From positions 124,001 to 188,000 of the forward strand of contig NZ_LRXL01000053.1 in the NCBI RefSeq assembly GCF_001637325.1: DNA of 64,000 nucleotides. The letters run 5' to 3'. The DNA is from Cochleicola gelatinilyticus. Its GTDB lineage: Bacteria > Bacteroidota > Bacteroidia > Flavobacteriales > Flavobacteriaceae. A program made the position numbers and the translations under genes. The notes beneath the pieces are model-generated. The model worked only from the letters and a program-made list of their open reading frames with translations, ran no database searches and had not been told where the DNA came from. Shown here piece after piece: positions 18,975 to 28,051 of this stretch (positions are counted from its first letter, which is position 1; each line of letters begins with the position of its first letter).

Positions 18975-20402
18975 TTAGTTTTTTACAGGATCTAACGATG
19001 TTTTAGTACCGTATTTATCGAAAAGATATACGAGACTTGCCATAGTGGCTGCCCCTAGTTCCAATTCACGTTTGTTTACTGCATCGAAGGTATCGCTTGC
19101 CGCATGATGATAATCGAAATAGCGTTGCGAGTCGGGACGAAGCCCTGCGAGAACGATATTATCATCTTTTAAGGGTCCAATATCTGCACCACTTCCTCCC
19201 ATTTCAAAATAATGTATGAGGTATGGTTTAAAAAGAGCTTTCCAGCTTAGTACTTGTTTAAAATTTGCTTCGTTGGTATCGAAAGAAAAACCACGTGGTG
19301 TAAATCCGCCGCTATCGCTTTCGAGTGCAAAAACATGTTGTTCGTTTTTTAGTTTGGCTTGTTCTGCGTATTCGGTTCCGCCACGTAATCCGTTCTCTTC
19401 ATTCATAAAAAGTACTACACGGATGCTGTGTTTGGGTTTGTAATTAGTTAATTTAAGTAAGCGCAAAACTTCCATGGATTGAACGCAACCTGCACCATCA
19501 TCGTGAGAACCGTCACCTAAGTCCCACGAATCCAGATGTCCACCAACCACCATATATTTATTGGGATATTGTGAACCAGTGATTTCTGCTATAACATTGT
19601 GCGATTGTACATCGGGATACACTTTACAACTTTGCTTAAAATAAAACTGTAGATCGGGTTGAATTTTTAAGGTGCTACTTAAATAATCGGCACCATTGGT
19701 GCTTATAGCACAAGCCGGAATACGGTCTTTTATTGGCGTGTCTCCATAGGTCATCGAACCGGTGTGCGGAAAATCATCATTTTTTAAATTCATGGAACGA
19801 ACAATAACCCCAACTGCACCAAATTTTGCAGCTTCCATGGCACCAGCATATCGTTGGTCTACACAGCCACCATACGCTTCGAAGGTGTGTATTAGATTCG
19901 CTTTCATGGGGCGGTTATAAAATACTATTTTACCTTCGATCTGATCGCGTCCATATCGTTCTAAATCTTCGATACCTTGTACTTCGATCACTTCGGCTTT
20001 TAATCCGATCTCACTTGTCGCTACCGAACCTCCCAATGCACAAATATCGGTAGTAACGGTTTCTTCTCCTTCTCCAGATTCTATAAATGCATATTCTTTA
20101 AAACCCCGTGTCCACTTTGGCACCATGACAGGTTGTAGCCACACTTTGTCGAATCCTAATTTTTCTAATTCTTCTTTCGTAAATCGAACTGCTTGTTCTG
20201 CTTCAACCGAGCCCGACAATCTTCCTCCAATTTTATTAGAAAGCGTATCTAACCAGTCGTAACTATTACCATTGAGCAACGCCATATCGTATAAATTACG
20301 AAGCATTAAGGAGTCTTCGGTATTTACTTTTTGAGCTATGGAAAGGTTACAAATACTAATAAATAGAATTCCGAAGCATGCCTTTTTAAAATTAATCTTC
20401 AT
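18975..20402 (-). CDS. M28-family metallopeptidase, exported
   Basis: About 475 residues from ATG 20402 (MKINFKK), which gives a clean signal peptide ending SIAQ; the longer frame would run further into ppk2. The zinc-peptidase core is visible: GGHLDSWDLGDGSHDDGAG (His and Asp ligands), MNEENGLRGG (catalytic Glu and ligand) and HHAASDTFDAV (last His ligand). A protease-associated insert lies at about 140-270. Family members are amino- or carboxypeptidases acting in the periplasm or outside. Last gene of a tight operon; its start overlaps ppk2 by 11 bases. Confidence 0.9.
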   Translation of the reverse strand: MKINFKKACFGILFISICNLSIAQKVNTEDSLMLRNLYDMALLNGNSYDWLDTLSNKIGGRLSGSVEAEQAVRFTKEELEKLGFDKVWLQPVMVPKWTRGFKEYAFIESGEGEETVTTDICALGGSVATSEIGLKAEVIEVQGIEDLERYGRDQIEGKIVFYNRPMKANLIHTFEAYGGCVDQRYAGAMEAAKFGAVGVIVRSMNLKNDDFPHTGSMTYGDTPIKDRIPACAISTNGADYLSSTLKIQPDLQFYFKQSCKVYPDVQSHNVIAEITGSQYPNKYMVVGGHLDSWDLGDGSHDDGAGCVQSMEVLRLLKLTNYKPKHSIRVVLFMNEENGLRGGTEYAEQAKLKNEQHVFALESDSGGFTPRGFSFDTNEANFKQVLSWKALFKPYLIHYFEMGGSGADIGPLKDDNIVLAGLRPDSQRYFDYHHAASDTFDAVNKRELELGAATMASLVYLFDKYGTKTSLDPVKN

Positions 20403-21273
20403 TGTTAAGTCGTTCTTTAAATTCTTCAATTCTAGCCCGTATTTTTGCATCTAATTCGGGTTCTTTAATGTCTTTGTATTGTTGCATTTCTTTTAGAAGA
20501 ATGGTTGCAACTAAAAGTCGTGCAGTAGGTTTATCATCTGCAGGAATTGTATACCAAGGCGCATGGGGTTTTGAAGTTCGGTTAATTGCTTCTTCGTAAC
20601 AACGCATGTAATCGGACCATAATTCACGTTCATCGAGATCGCCTGGTGAAAACTTCCAATTTTTAGATCGTTTATTTAAACGGCGTAACTGCCTATGCTT
20701 TTGTGATTCTTTAGAAAGATTTAGAAAAAATTTAAAAATAATTGTTCCATTCTCTGCTAAGGTTTTTTCGAAATTATTGATCTGCTCAAAACGTTTGTCC
20801 CAAAAAGAATCGTCTACATCTGCAACAGTATTCACATTGGGTAAATTCTCTCCTAAAATATATTCGGGGTGAACTCGTGTGACCAAAACATTTTCATAAT
20901 GAGTTCGGTTAAAAACACCAAATTTTCCACGAGCAGGAAGCGCAACGTAGTGACGCCACAGGTAATCGTGTTTTTTTTCGTTTTCGGTCGGGACTTTAAA
21001 ACTATGAACCACTACACCACGTGCATTAAAATCTTTAAAAACCTCTCGAATCAAGCTGTCTTTTCCAGCAGCATCCATCCCTTGAAAGCAAACCAGCACT
21101 GCATATTTACCATGTGCATACAGCGTATCCTGTAATTCTCCCAACGCTTCGCGGGTGTCCTCTAACGTCTTTTCAATTTTCTTTTTTGAAGCATCAAGAT
21201 CCACAAAGGTTTTTCTGTCTTCGATCTTTATTGCTTCGGAAACTTTATAATCTTCGATCTTGATCTCTTTCAT
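20392..21273 (-). CDS. ppk2: Polyphosphate kinase 2 family phosphotransferase
   Basis: A 293-residue P-loop kinase that transfers phosphate between polyphosphate and nucleotides. Walker A GMDAAGKDS at residues 65-73, lid-region RGVVVHSFKVP, and the Walker B-adjacent FNRTHYENVLVTRVHPE. The single-domain size and the IREVFKDFNARG block fit the short PPK2 forms that phosphorylate AMP or ADP; the exact class cannot be fixed by eye. It starts six bases after the sigma-54-type regulator gene ends. Confidence 0.9.
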   Translation of the reverse strand: MKEIKIEDYKVSEAIKIEDRKTFVDLDASKKKIEKTLEDTREALGELQDTLYAHGKYAVLVCFQGMDAAGKDSLIREVFKDFNARGVVVHSFKVPTENEKKHDYLWRHYVALPARGKFGVFNRTHYENVLVTRVHPEYILGENLPNVNTVADVDDSFWDKRFEQINNFEKTLAENGTIIFKFFLNLSKESQKHRQLRRLNKRSKNWKFSPGDLDERELWSDYMRCYEEAINRTSKPHAPWYTIPADDKPTARLLVATILLKEMQQYKDIKEPELDAKIRARIEEFKERLNNED

Positions 21274-21279
21274 AATTGC

Positions 21280-22443
21280 TTATTTACTTGCGAATAATTT
21301 TACATCTTCTTCGTTTACTTCTGCGGCTCCAAGAATGATGAGACGTTCCACGACATTTCTTAATTCACGTATGTTTCCTGTCCAATCGTATTCTTGAAGT
21401 AATTTTACTGCTTTATCTGAAAATTTCTTTTGCGCCGTACCGTGCTCTGAAGCAATTTTCTTGGTAAAATACTCTATAAGCAAAGGAATGTCATCGCGGC
21501 GATCGTTTAATGGTGGAACTTTTATTAAAATCACTGCCAAACGATGGTATAAATCTTCTCTAAAATTTCCTTCGGAAATCTCTTTTCGAAGATCTTTATT
21601 TGTGGCTGCAACAATACGTACATCTACTTTAATGTCTTTGTCACTTCCTACTCGCTGAACTTTATTTTCCTGTAAAGCACGTAATACTTTTGCTTGCGCT
21701 GAAAGACTCATGTCCCCTACTTCATCAAGAAATATAGTACCTCCATTTGCTGCTTCAAATTTCCCAGCACGGTCTTTATTAGCAGAAGTAAAGGCACCTT
21801 TTACGTGTCCGAATAGCTCACTCTCGATTAATTCACTAGGAATGGCTGCACAATTCACCTCGATCATAGGTCCTTTAGAACGATCACTTTTCTGGTGAAT
21901 CCAATGTGCTACTAGTTCTTTTCCTGTTCCGTTGGGTCCAGTAATAAACACACGAGCTTCGGTGGCGGCTACTTTCTCGATCATCTCTTTGATCTGAATG
22001 ATCTCGGGAGATTCACCGATCATTTCGTAATTCTTACTAACTTTTTTCTTAAGACGATTATTTTCAACTACTAACTCCTTGCGATCTAGTGCAATTCTTA
22101 CCGTATTTAATAAACGATTAAGGTCGGGTGGTTTCGAAATATAGTCGAACGCTCCTAAGCGCATGGTATTTACAGCGGTATCTAGATCTCCGTGTCCAGA
22201 GATCATTACCATTGGCGTTTCTGGTTTTATTTTCTTTACGGCTTCTAAAACCTCAACCCCGTCCATTTTGGGCATTTTAATATCACATAATACAAGGTCG
22301 AAATCTTCTTTCTTAATGCGTTCAATTCCCGCGAGTCCGTCTTCTGCTTCAAATACTTCGTATGCTTTATTTTCTTCCGAAAGAATCTTTACCAATACAC
22401 GACGTATTGCTGCTTCATCTTCGATTATTAATATTTTCGCCAT
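21280..22443 (-). CDS. Sigma-54-type response regulator without DNA-binding domain
   Basis: A 387-residue NtrC-family protein. Receiver domain 1-120 with phosphoacceptor Asp54 (VLCDIKMPKMDG) and Lys104 (YISKP); AAA+ domain ~140-380 with Walker A GPNGTGKE (169-176), Walker B GGTIFLDE (234-241) and arginine-finger region REDLYHRL. Two oddities: the sigma-54-contact loop reads GAFTSA (216-221) rather than GAFTGA, and the protein ends right after the AAA+ C-subdomain (NIRELRNVVERLIIL), with no Fis helix-turn-helix. No sensor kinase gene is adjacent. It lies one base after the outer-membrane protein gene. Confidence 0.9.
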   Translation of the reverse strand: MAKILIIEDEAAIRRVLVKILSEENKAYEVFEAEDGLAGIERIKKEDFDLVLCDIKMPKMDGVEVLEAVKKIKPETPMVMISGHGDLDTAVNTMRLGAFDYISKPPDLNRLLNTVRIALDRKELVVENNRLKKKVSKNYEMIGESPEIIQIKEMIEKVAATEARVFITGPNGTGKELVAHWIHQKSDRSKGPMIEVNCAAIPSELIESELFGHVKGAFTSANKDRAGKFEAANGGTIFLDEVGDMSLSAQAKVLRALQENKVQRVGSDKDIKVDVRIVAATNKDLRKEISEGNFREDLYHRLAVILIKVPPLNDRRDDIPLLIEYFTKKIASEHGTAQKKFSDKAVKLLQEYDWTGNIRELRNVVERLIILGAAEVNEEDVKLFASK

Positions 22444-22444
22444 G

Positions 22445-23329
22445 TTATATTTTAACTTTTATTCCAGTTCTTCCGTAGAAATTATTTTGATCGTTTATGG
22501 TATATACATCATCTCCGTTCCCGTCACGAAGTCGAATGTCGTTGACGATGGTGTGTCCAAAATACACATAAAATAAGAGGTGGTCTACAAATTCATATTC
22601 ATATCCAAGTCCTGAAAGTACCGTAGTCATGGAGATATTCTCTCCTATACCCTGGGGAGCAACATTTACGTTATTTCGAATATTTGCGAAAAATCCGTCG
22701 AGAGTAACAAAAGCCTGCAACGCACTTTTTTCATTGAGCTTGTATTTAATATTCGATTTAGGGATTCCTGCAGAAAACGACCAGTCTGGATGAAATTCCC
22801 GGTAATAATTTATAATTGGTAATGGAAAAGGACGTCCTGCTGTAGTTGAATAGGCAAGACCTAAAATAAGACGCCAAGGTTTCATACTCGGATTTTTCTC
22901 ATCAGGCCCTGTTTTATCTTTTATGAAATAAACTGCACCTTCATAAATATAATCATCGCTGGAGGCATCTCCTTCAAAATCGGACGCAATTTTCAGCCCT
23001 ACTTTTGCCGCATAGCGCCAATCATTTTTCATTTTATTGGTATATCCTAAGGAAGGAGTAAAAGATTGAAAACGTTCGTTATCGGTTGGAAAAGGAAGTT
23101 CATCTCTTAACTTAAGGTTGATATTTCTGTATTCAAAACCAGGAATAAGGTAACCGTCTTCAGACAGCTTAATTGGCACATTAACAAACGTTCTAAATCG
23201 AGCGAACGAATTTTCAGATTGATCCTGTGGAAAATAGGTGTATTCAATTCGTGCTAAATCGGTAGTTTGTGCGCAAACAACACCAGACATGGTAAGAAGT
23301 ACACTAAGTACTACTATGTATTTTTTCAT
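22445..23329 (-). CDS. Predicted outer-membrane beta-barrel protein (DUF6268-like)
   Basis: A 294-residue protein with a signal peptide (cleavage near VVCAQ) and alternating aromatic beta strands throughout (FARFRTFVNVPIKL, YLIPGFEYRNINLKL, YEYEFVDHLLFYVYFGHTIV), ending in a strand typical of barrels. It resembles the DUF6268 outer-membrane family of Bacteroidota. Function unknown; it sits inside the mscS-regulator-ppk2 operon with gaps of 12 and 1 bases. Confidence 0.7.
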   Translation of the reverse strand: MKKYIVVLSVLLTMSGVVCAQTTDLARIEYTYFPQDQSENSFARFRTFVNVPIKLSEDGYLIPGFEYRNINLKLRDELPFPTDNERFQSFTPSLGYTNKMKNDWRYAAKVGLKIASDFEGDASSDDYIYEGAVYFIKDKTGPDEKNPSMKPWRLILGLAYSTTAGRPFPLPIINYYREFHPDWSFSAGIPKSNIKYKLNEKSALQAFVTLDGFFANIRNNVNVAPQGIGENISMTTVLSGLGYEYEFVDHLLFYVYFGHTIVNDIRLRDGNGDDVYTINDQNNFYGRTGIKVKI

Positions 23330-23341
23330 ATATAATTTTTA

Positions 23342-24265
23342 TTAATCCTCTCCCATTGAAGGAGATTCTTCTTTAGGCAATTTGTTAGTAAATAAATGAA
23401 CATCCCGCTGTGGAAATGGAATACTAATTCCATTTTCACGAAACAACTCGTCGATTCTAAATCGTACCGCACTCTTTATTCGAGGTTCAGAAAAACTGTC
23501 GCTTATAAAAAACAATACACTGAACACCAAAGCTGAGTCACCAAAATCTTCAAATAACACAAAGGGTTTCGGGCTTTTTAAAATTCCCTTTTGTTCTTCA
23601 ATACTTTGTAACAGTAATCGTTCCACTTTTCGAGTATCGCTTCCGTAAGCTACACCAACTCTCACATATTCTCGCGTAGTTCGGTGGTTTTGGGTATAAT
23701 TATAAATCGATTCTGTAATGAACTTATGATTCGGAATAATAATTATCTTATCATCTCGTGTAATGGCTCGCGTAGTACGCAACTTAATATCGATGATACG
23801 CCCTACTTTATTGTCCACTTCGATAATATCACCAACTAAAAGCGACTTGTCTAATATAATAAATATCCCAGCAATTACGTCTTGAAATAATTCTTGAAGT
23901 GCTAATCCAAGTCCTACTAAAAGTGCCGCGGATGCGGCTAAAAATGGGGTTACATCAATCCCTACCGTACTTAAAACAGCAAAGACCACTACAATATAGG
24001 TAATATACTTTATGAACTTAAAGACACTGATAAATTTAGATTTATCACTCGTGTCCATTTTTCGAGTAAACAGCACCCGAATCCATTTTAGAATAAAGCT
24101 CGCAATTAAAAATGAAATAACTACAAGCAGTAATAATCCGATAGTTATTTGAATTTCATTCTCACCGTTACCAAAAGTAAATCCAAGGTCGAGAAAGTCT
24201 TTTATAGCTCCCCAAATATCATCTTTTACGACCTCTTCAATTTTATCTATTCCCTTTTCTTGCAC
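23342..24265 (-). CDS. Small-conductance mechanosensitive channel (MscS family)
   Basis: A 307-residue channel. Three N-terminal membrane helices (about 37-65, 85-105, 108-135), the last being the pore helix, run into the hallmark GLGLALQELFQDVIAGIFI segment and a beta domain (LVGDIIEVDNKVGRIIDIKLR). It releases osmolytes under membrane tension. Coupled to its neighbours by gaps of 3 and 12 bases. Confidence 0.92.
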   Translation of the reverse strand: MQEKGIDKIEEVVKDDIWGAIKDFLDLGFTFGNGENEIQITIGLLLLVVISFLIASFILKWIRVLFTRKMDTSDKSKFISVFKFIKYITYIVVVFAVLSTVGIDVTPFLAASAALLVGLGLALQELFQDVIAGIFIILDKSLLVGDIIEVDNKVGRIIDIKLRTTRAITRDDKIIIIPNHKFITESIYNYTQNHRTTREYVRVGVAYGSDTRKVERLLLQSIEEQKGILKSPKPFVLFEDFGDSALVFSVLFFISDSFSEPRIKSAVRFRIDELFRENGISIPFPQRDVHLFTNKLPKEESPSMGED

Positions 24266-24268
24266 GTA

Positions 24269-25579
24269 TTAATATTTAAGCCACTTAGCAATTTCTTTAT
24301 AGCTCGCCTTTTTCCCATACATTAAAATCCCTACTCGATAAATTTTTGAAGCGAACCAAACTGTTCCTATAAATGTAGCAAATAAAATAACTACTGACAG
24401 AATTTGTTGCCACATAGGAACCCCAAAAGGAATACGCATCAACATAACTACAGGCGAGGTAAATGGAATATACGAAAATACTTGCGAAACAGTTCCGTGC
24501 GGATTATCGATCACCGTAAAGAACCCCACATACACTGCCAAAATAAGAGGCAATAATATTGGCATCATAAACTGTTGTGTATCGGTTTCGCTATCTACAG
24601 CAGCTCCAATGGCAGCGTACAAAGAGGCGTATAATAAATACCCTCCTATAAAGAATAGAATAAACATAATAATTAAATTACCTATAGGTAAATTATTAAT
24701 TTCCATAAAAACCTCTTGCACCATAGAATCTACTCCAGCACCCGTGGTTTGTTGTATCATTTCTTCTTGCGGAGTTTGTGTTGCAGAAACATCAATTCCT
24801 AAAATTGCAGGTACCACGGTCATTAAAACTCCTATTAAAACCGTCCACATTAAAAACTGAGTGATTCCTGCTAAGGTAGTACCAAATATTTTTCCGAGTA
24901 ATAGTTTAATAGGTTTTACCGAAGAAATAATTACCTCGACAATGCGGCTCGTTTTTTCTTCTATAACACTACGCATGATCATATTACCATAGATAATTAT
25001 AAACATAAATAATAGGTACCCAGCCATTCCACCAAAAATCAACTTTAATCCCGAACCGAGTTTCGAAGTTTCCTGCCCTTGATAGGTTTCCAAATTTGTA
25101 GTCACACGAATTCGTAATTCTTTAATTTGTTCTGCATTAATCCCAAACTCTTTTAATTTTAAGCTGTTTACCTTTTCTTCGATAGTATCTTCAATATCAT
25201 CCATTGTATTTAAAGAAGGGGAATCTTCGGAAAAAAAGGAAATTGAATTCGACAGGTCTTCAATGTTTTGTGTCTTCGGAATATACAACAACCCGTAATC
25301 TGAAGCTTTTTCTGAAGCTGTTTTTGCTTCGGAAACTGGAATCCCAGAAACATATTTGTAGGTTAAATTATCGGTATCTTGAAACTGATTAGCGAAAAGT
25401 CCACTTTCATCAAGAACTGAAATTACTTTTATATCTTCATTATTTAAACTAGACAGGTATGCTACTAATGTAAAAATTCCCACAAAAATTATGGGTGTTA
25501 GAAAGGTCATAATTATAAAAGACTTATTTCTAACTTTATTTAAATACTCACGTTTTGTGATGAGAGAAAGATGATTCAT
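24269..25579 (-). CDS. ABC transporter permease (NatB-like)
   Basis: A 436-residue ABC-2 type permease with one N-terminal helix, a large extracytoplasmic domain (about 45-180) and five C-terminal helices (LLFMFIIIYGNMIMRSVIEEKTSRIVE is the family pattern). It partners the ATPase encoded five bases upstream; the pair resembles NatAB Na+/drug exporters. Confidence 0.88.
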   Translation of the reverse strand: MNHLSLITKREYLNKVRNKSFIIMTFLTPIIFVGIFTLVAYLSSLNNEDIKVISVLDESGLFANQFQDTDNLTYKYVSGIPVSEAKTASEKASDYGLLYIPKTQNIEDLSNSISFFSEDSPSLNTMDDIEDTIEEKVNSLKLKEFGINAEQIKELRIRVTTNLETYQGQETSKLGSGLKLIFGGMAGYLLFMFIIIYGNMIMRSVIEEKTSRIVEVIISSVKPIKLLLGKIFGTTLAGITQFLMWTVLIGVLMTVVPAILGIDVSATQTPQEEMIQQTTGAGVDSMVQEVFMEINNLPIGNLIIMFILFFIGGYLLYASLYAAIGAAVDSETDTQQFMMPILLPLILAVYVGFFTVIDNPHGTVSQVFSYIPFTSPVVMLMRIPFGVPMWQQILSVVILFATFIGTVWFASKIYRVGILMYGKKASYKEIAKWLKY

Positions 25580-25584
25580 GTCGC

Positions 25585-26511
25585 TTAGTTTTTATTTACC
25601 GTTTCAATAAAAATATCGTTTGCAGAAGGAATAACCTCTACGAAACGATTAAGTTGCCCTCTAGAAGTTAAGTAACTAACCAGATCGTTTGCTGAGGCAC
25701 CTTCAGAAATTTTTATCTTATACTGTAACTCATCGTTAATACTTTTAAAAGTGGCAGGGGTAAGTTCGAACCGTTCTTTTAATTCGGCAGTTACCGCTTC
25801 TTTATTAGGGGTAATTAAGCCTACTTCAAAAGTATTCGATTGGTATGCTCTTTTAATGTCGATCAATTTTCCATCCAATACCTTATTCGATTTGTGTATT
25901 AATGCTATATGGTCGCACATTTCCTCTACAGACTCCATGCGATGGGTTGAAAATATTATCGTCGCACCATCATCTCGAAGTTTAAGAATTTCATCTTTTA
26001 TTAAATTTGCATTAATAGGGTCGAAACCACTAAAAGGCTCATCGAAAATTAAAAGCTTAGGTTCGTGCAAAACAGTAACTACAAATTGGATTTTCTGAGC
26101 CATCCCTTTAGAAAGCTCTTGAATTTTTTTATCCCACCAATCACCAATTTCTAAACGGTCAAACCAGTATTTTAATCGTGATTTAGCCTCCTGTTTAGAC
26201 AACCCTTTTAGTTGTGCCAAATACAAAGCCTGTTCTCCTACTTTCATAGATTTGTACAAACCACGCTCTTCTGGAAGATATCCTATATCGCGAATATGAG
26301 CTGGCTTCAAGGGCTCTCCATCTAAAATAACTGTTCCCGAATCGGGCATTGTGATCTGATTAATGATTCTAATAAAGGTTGTCTTACCAGCGCCATTAGG
26401 ACCTAAGAGACCAAAAACACTTCCTTTAGGAACTTCTATAGATACATCGTTAAGTGCTTTAAATTCACCATACGATTTTGAAACATTATTAGCTACTAAG
26501 AGATTTTCCAT
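25585..26511 (-). CDS. ABC transporter ATP-binding protein (NatA-like)
   Basis: About 308 residues. Walker A GLLGPNGAGKTT, signature ELSKGMAQKIQ, Walker B LLIFDEPFSGFD and switch His FSTHRMES. The C-terminal ~85 residues form the extra domain seen in NatA-type ATPases. The start is placed at ATG 26511 (MENLLVANN) rather than the TTG six bases before it. First gene of a seven-gene minus-strand run; a TATATTTG -7 box lies at 26530-26537. Confidence 0.9.
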   Translation of the reverse strand: MENLLVANNVSKSYGEFKALNDVSIEVPKGSVFGLLGPNGAGKTTFIRIINQITMPDSGTVILDGEPLKPAHIRDIGYLPEERGLYKSMKVGEQALYLAQLKGLSKQEAKSRLKYWFDRLEIGDWWDKKIQELSKGMAQKIQFVVTVLHEPKLLIFDEPFSGFDPINANLIKDEILKLRDDGATIIFSTHRMESVEEMCDHIALIHKSNKVLDGKLIDIKRAYQSNTFEVGLITPNKEAVTAELKERFELTPATFKSINDELQYKIKISEGASANDLVSYLTSRGQLNRFVEVIPSANDIFIETVNKN

Positions 26512-26529
26512 AGACAAAATTTAAGTGTG

Positions 26530-26537
26530 CAAATATA
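26530..26537 (-). promoter_or_regulatory. Promoter -7 box candidate of the natAB-mscS-ppk2 operon
   Basis: CAAATATA on the plus strand, i.e. TATATTTG on the minus strand, 18 bases before the ATG of the ABC ATPase gene. No clear TTG element at 17-23 bases spacing. Confidence 0.4.
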
Positions 26538-26760
26538 TCGATTTGACAGTGAAGCTACAGCGATATACTAGGTAATTTATAGGATTAGTAGTAAAAGAAA
26601 ATTGTTTGTTACAAAGGGGTTTCTTAAAGAAGCTATTTTAGTTCCCCTAATTAATTAAAATACAGCCGAAATTCTTAAAACGCTTTTAATAATAGAAAAT
26701 CGTTTTAAAGAAACAAAGTGCAACTACATTATAATTAGCAATATGAAGCAAATCAATATA
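26538..26760. other. AT-rich intergenic region between the ABC operon and the dnaJ terminator
   Basis: No supported gene. Only a 13-codon ORF (from 26742) that runs into the dnaJ terminator stem, which I do not call. No RNA gene or repeat recognised. Confidence 0.5.
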
Positions 26761-26798
26761 AAAAACAAAACCCACCCTAAATAAAAATTGAGGGTGGG
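26761..26798 (-). terminator. Rho-independent terminator of grpE-dnaJ
   Basis: Eight-base-pair stem CCCACCCT/AGGGTGGG (26771-26778 with 26791-26798); on the minus strand the stem is followed by TTTTGTTTTT. It lies about 90 bases after the dnaJ stop and separates dnaJ from the ABC operon. Confidence 0.85.
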
Positions 26799-26888
26799 AA
26801 AAAAATTGCTATGAAAAAGAAAAATTATCGCATTTTTAAATTAGCGATATCCAAATATATATAAATTTATTTTAAAATTAACACTTAT

Positions 26889-27992
26889 TTAAGAAAACAT
26901 ATCTTTTACCTTTTCAAAGAAAGATTTGTCTTCTTTTTCAGGATTAGGTCTAAAATGATCATCGTTGCTCATTTTCTCGAAAAACTCTTTTTGTTCTTTC
27001 GATAGGTTTTTAGGAGTCCATACGTTTACATGAACTAGTAAGTCTCCAGTTCCATATCCATTAATACTTGGAATACCCTTTTTTCGCAGTCTTAAAATTT
27101 TTCCACTCTGGGTACCATTGTCGATTTTAATTCGAACTTTTCCAGTAACCGTGTCAATTTCTTTTGATGTACCTAAGGCAGCTTCAGAAAAACTTACATA
27201 CAAATCATAGTGTAAATTATCTCCTTCTCTTTGAAGTGTGTCGTGTTGTTCTTCTTCAATAGCCACTAAAAGATCTCCTGCAATTCCATTACCAGGAGCA
27301 TCGTTTCCTTTACCTGTAACTTTCAATTGCATTCCATCAACTACCCCTGGTGGAATCTTTATAGAAACAGTTTCTTCAGTAGAAAGCATTCCGTTTGCAT
27401 CTGCATTGGCAGGCTTCTTATCTATAATCTGTCCGCTCCCACCACAGGTACTACATGTTGCGGAAGTTTGCATGCGTCCTAAAATTGTATTTTGGATACG
27501 GGTAACTTGACCTTGACCATTACAAGTTCCACAAGTTTGATAAGTGGTACCTTGTGCTACTTTTTTACGTTTTACTTTAATCTTCTTTTCAACTCCATTA
27601 GCGATCTCTTCTAAAGTAAGTTTTACACGAATACGTAAATTACTTCCTTTTACGGTGCGTCTTCCACCACCGAAACCGCCGCCGCCGCCGAAACCACCAA
27701 ATATGTCTCCAAACTGGCTGAAAATATCATCCATATTCATGCCGCCACCGCCGCCAAAGCCGCCACCATTTTCGAATGCTTTATGACCATATTGGTCGTA
27801 ACGTGCTTTTTTGTTGGGGTCGCTTAATACTTCGTAAGCTTCAGCTGCTTTCTTAAAACGCTCTTCTGCTCCTGTATCGCCCGGATTTTTATCAGGATGA
27901 TACTCAATCGCTTTTTTACGATAGGCTTTTTTTATTTCTGCTGGTGAGGCACCTTTAGAGATGCCTAATATTTCGTAAAAATCTTCTTTCAT
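26889..27992 (-). CDS. dnaJ: Chaperone DnaJ with reduced zinc-finger region
   Basis: A 367-residue Hsp40. J domain at 1-70 with HPD at residues 32-34; a Gly/Phe-rich linker (about 75-115); then only two of the usual four CxxCxGxG motifs: CGTCNGQG (154-161) and CSTCGGSG (180-187). By order these correspond to motifs II and III, which make zinc centre II; motifs I and IV (centre I) are absent. Substrate-binding C-terminal domains follow (IPPGVVDGMQLKVTGKGND...). It stimulates DnaK ATPase and delivers clients. Downstream of grpE by 59 bases. Confidence 0.94.
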   Translation of the reverse strand: MKEDFYEILGISKGASPAEIKKAYRKKAIEYHPDKNPGDTGAEERFKKAAEAYEVLSDPNKKARYDQYGHKAFENGGGFGGGGGMNMDDIFSQFGDIFGGFGGGGGFGGGRRTVKGSNLRIRVKLTLEEIANGVEKKIKVKRKKVAQGTTYQTCGTCNGQGQVTRIQNTILGRMQTSATCSTCGGSGQIIDKKPANADANGMLSTEETVSIKIPPGVVDGMQLKVTGKGNDAPGNGIAGDLLVAIEEEQHDTLQREGDNLHYDLYVSFSEAALGTSKEIDTVTGKVRIKIDNGTQSGKILRLRKKGIPSINGYGTGDLLVHVNVWTPKNLSKEQKEFFEKMSNDDHFRPNPEKEDKSFFEKVKDMFS

Positions 27993-28051
27993 ACACTATA
28001 TATATCCCGTAGGTACGGGTTCTTTTAGTATCCGATAATTCGGATGCATTT

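Noticed and set aside
26742-26783. 13-codon ORF in the dnaJ-ABC gap
   Set aside because: It ends within the dnaJ terminator stem, has no promoter and no other support as a leader peptide.
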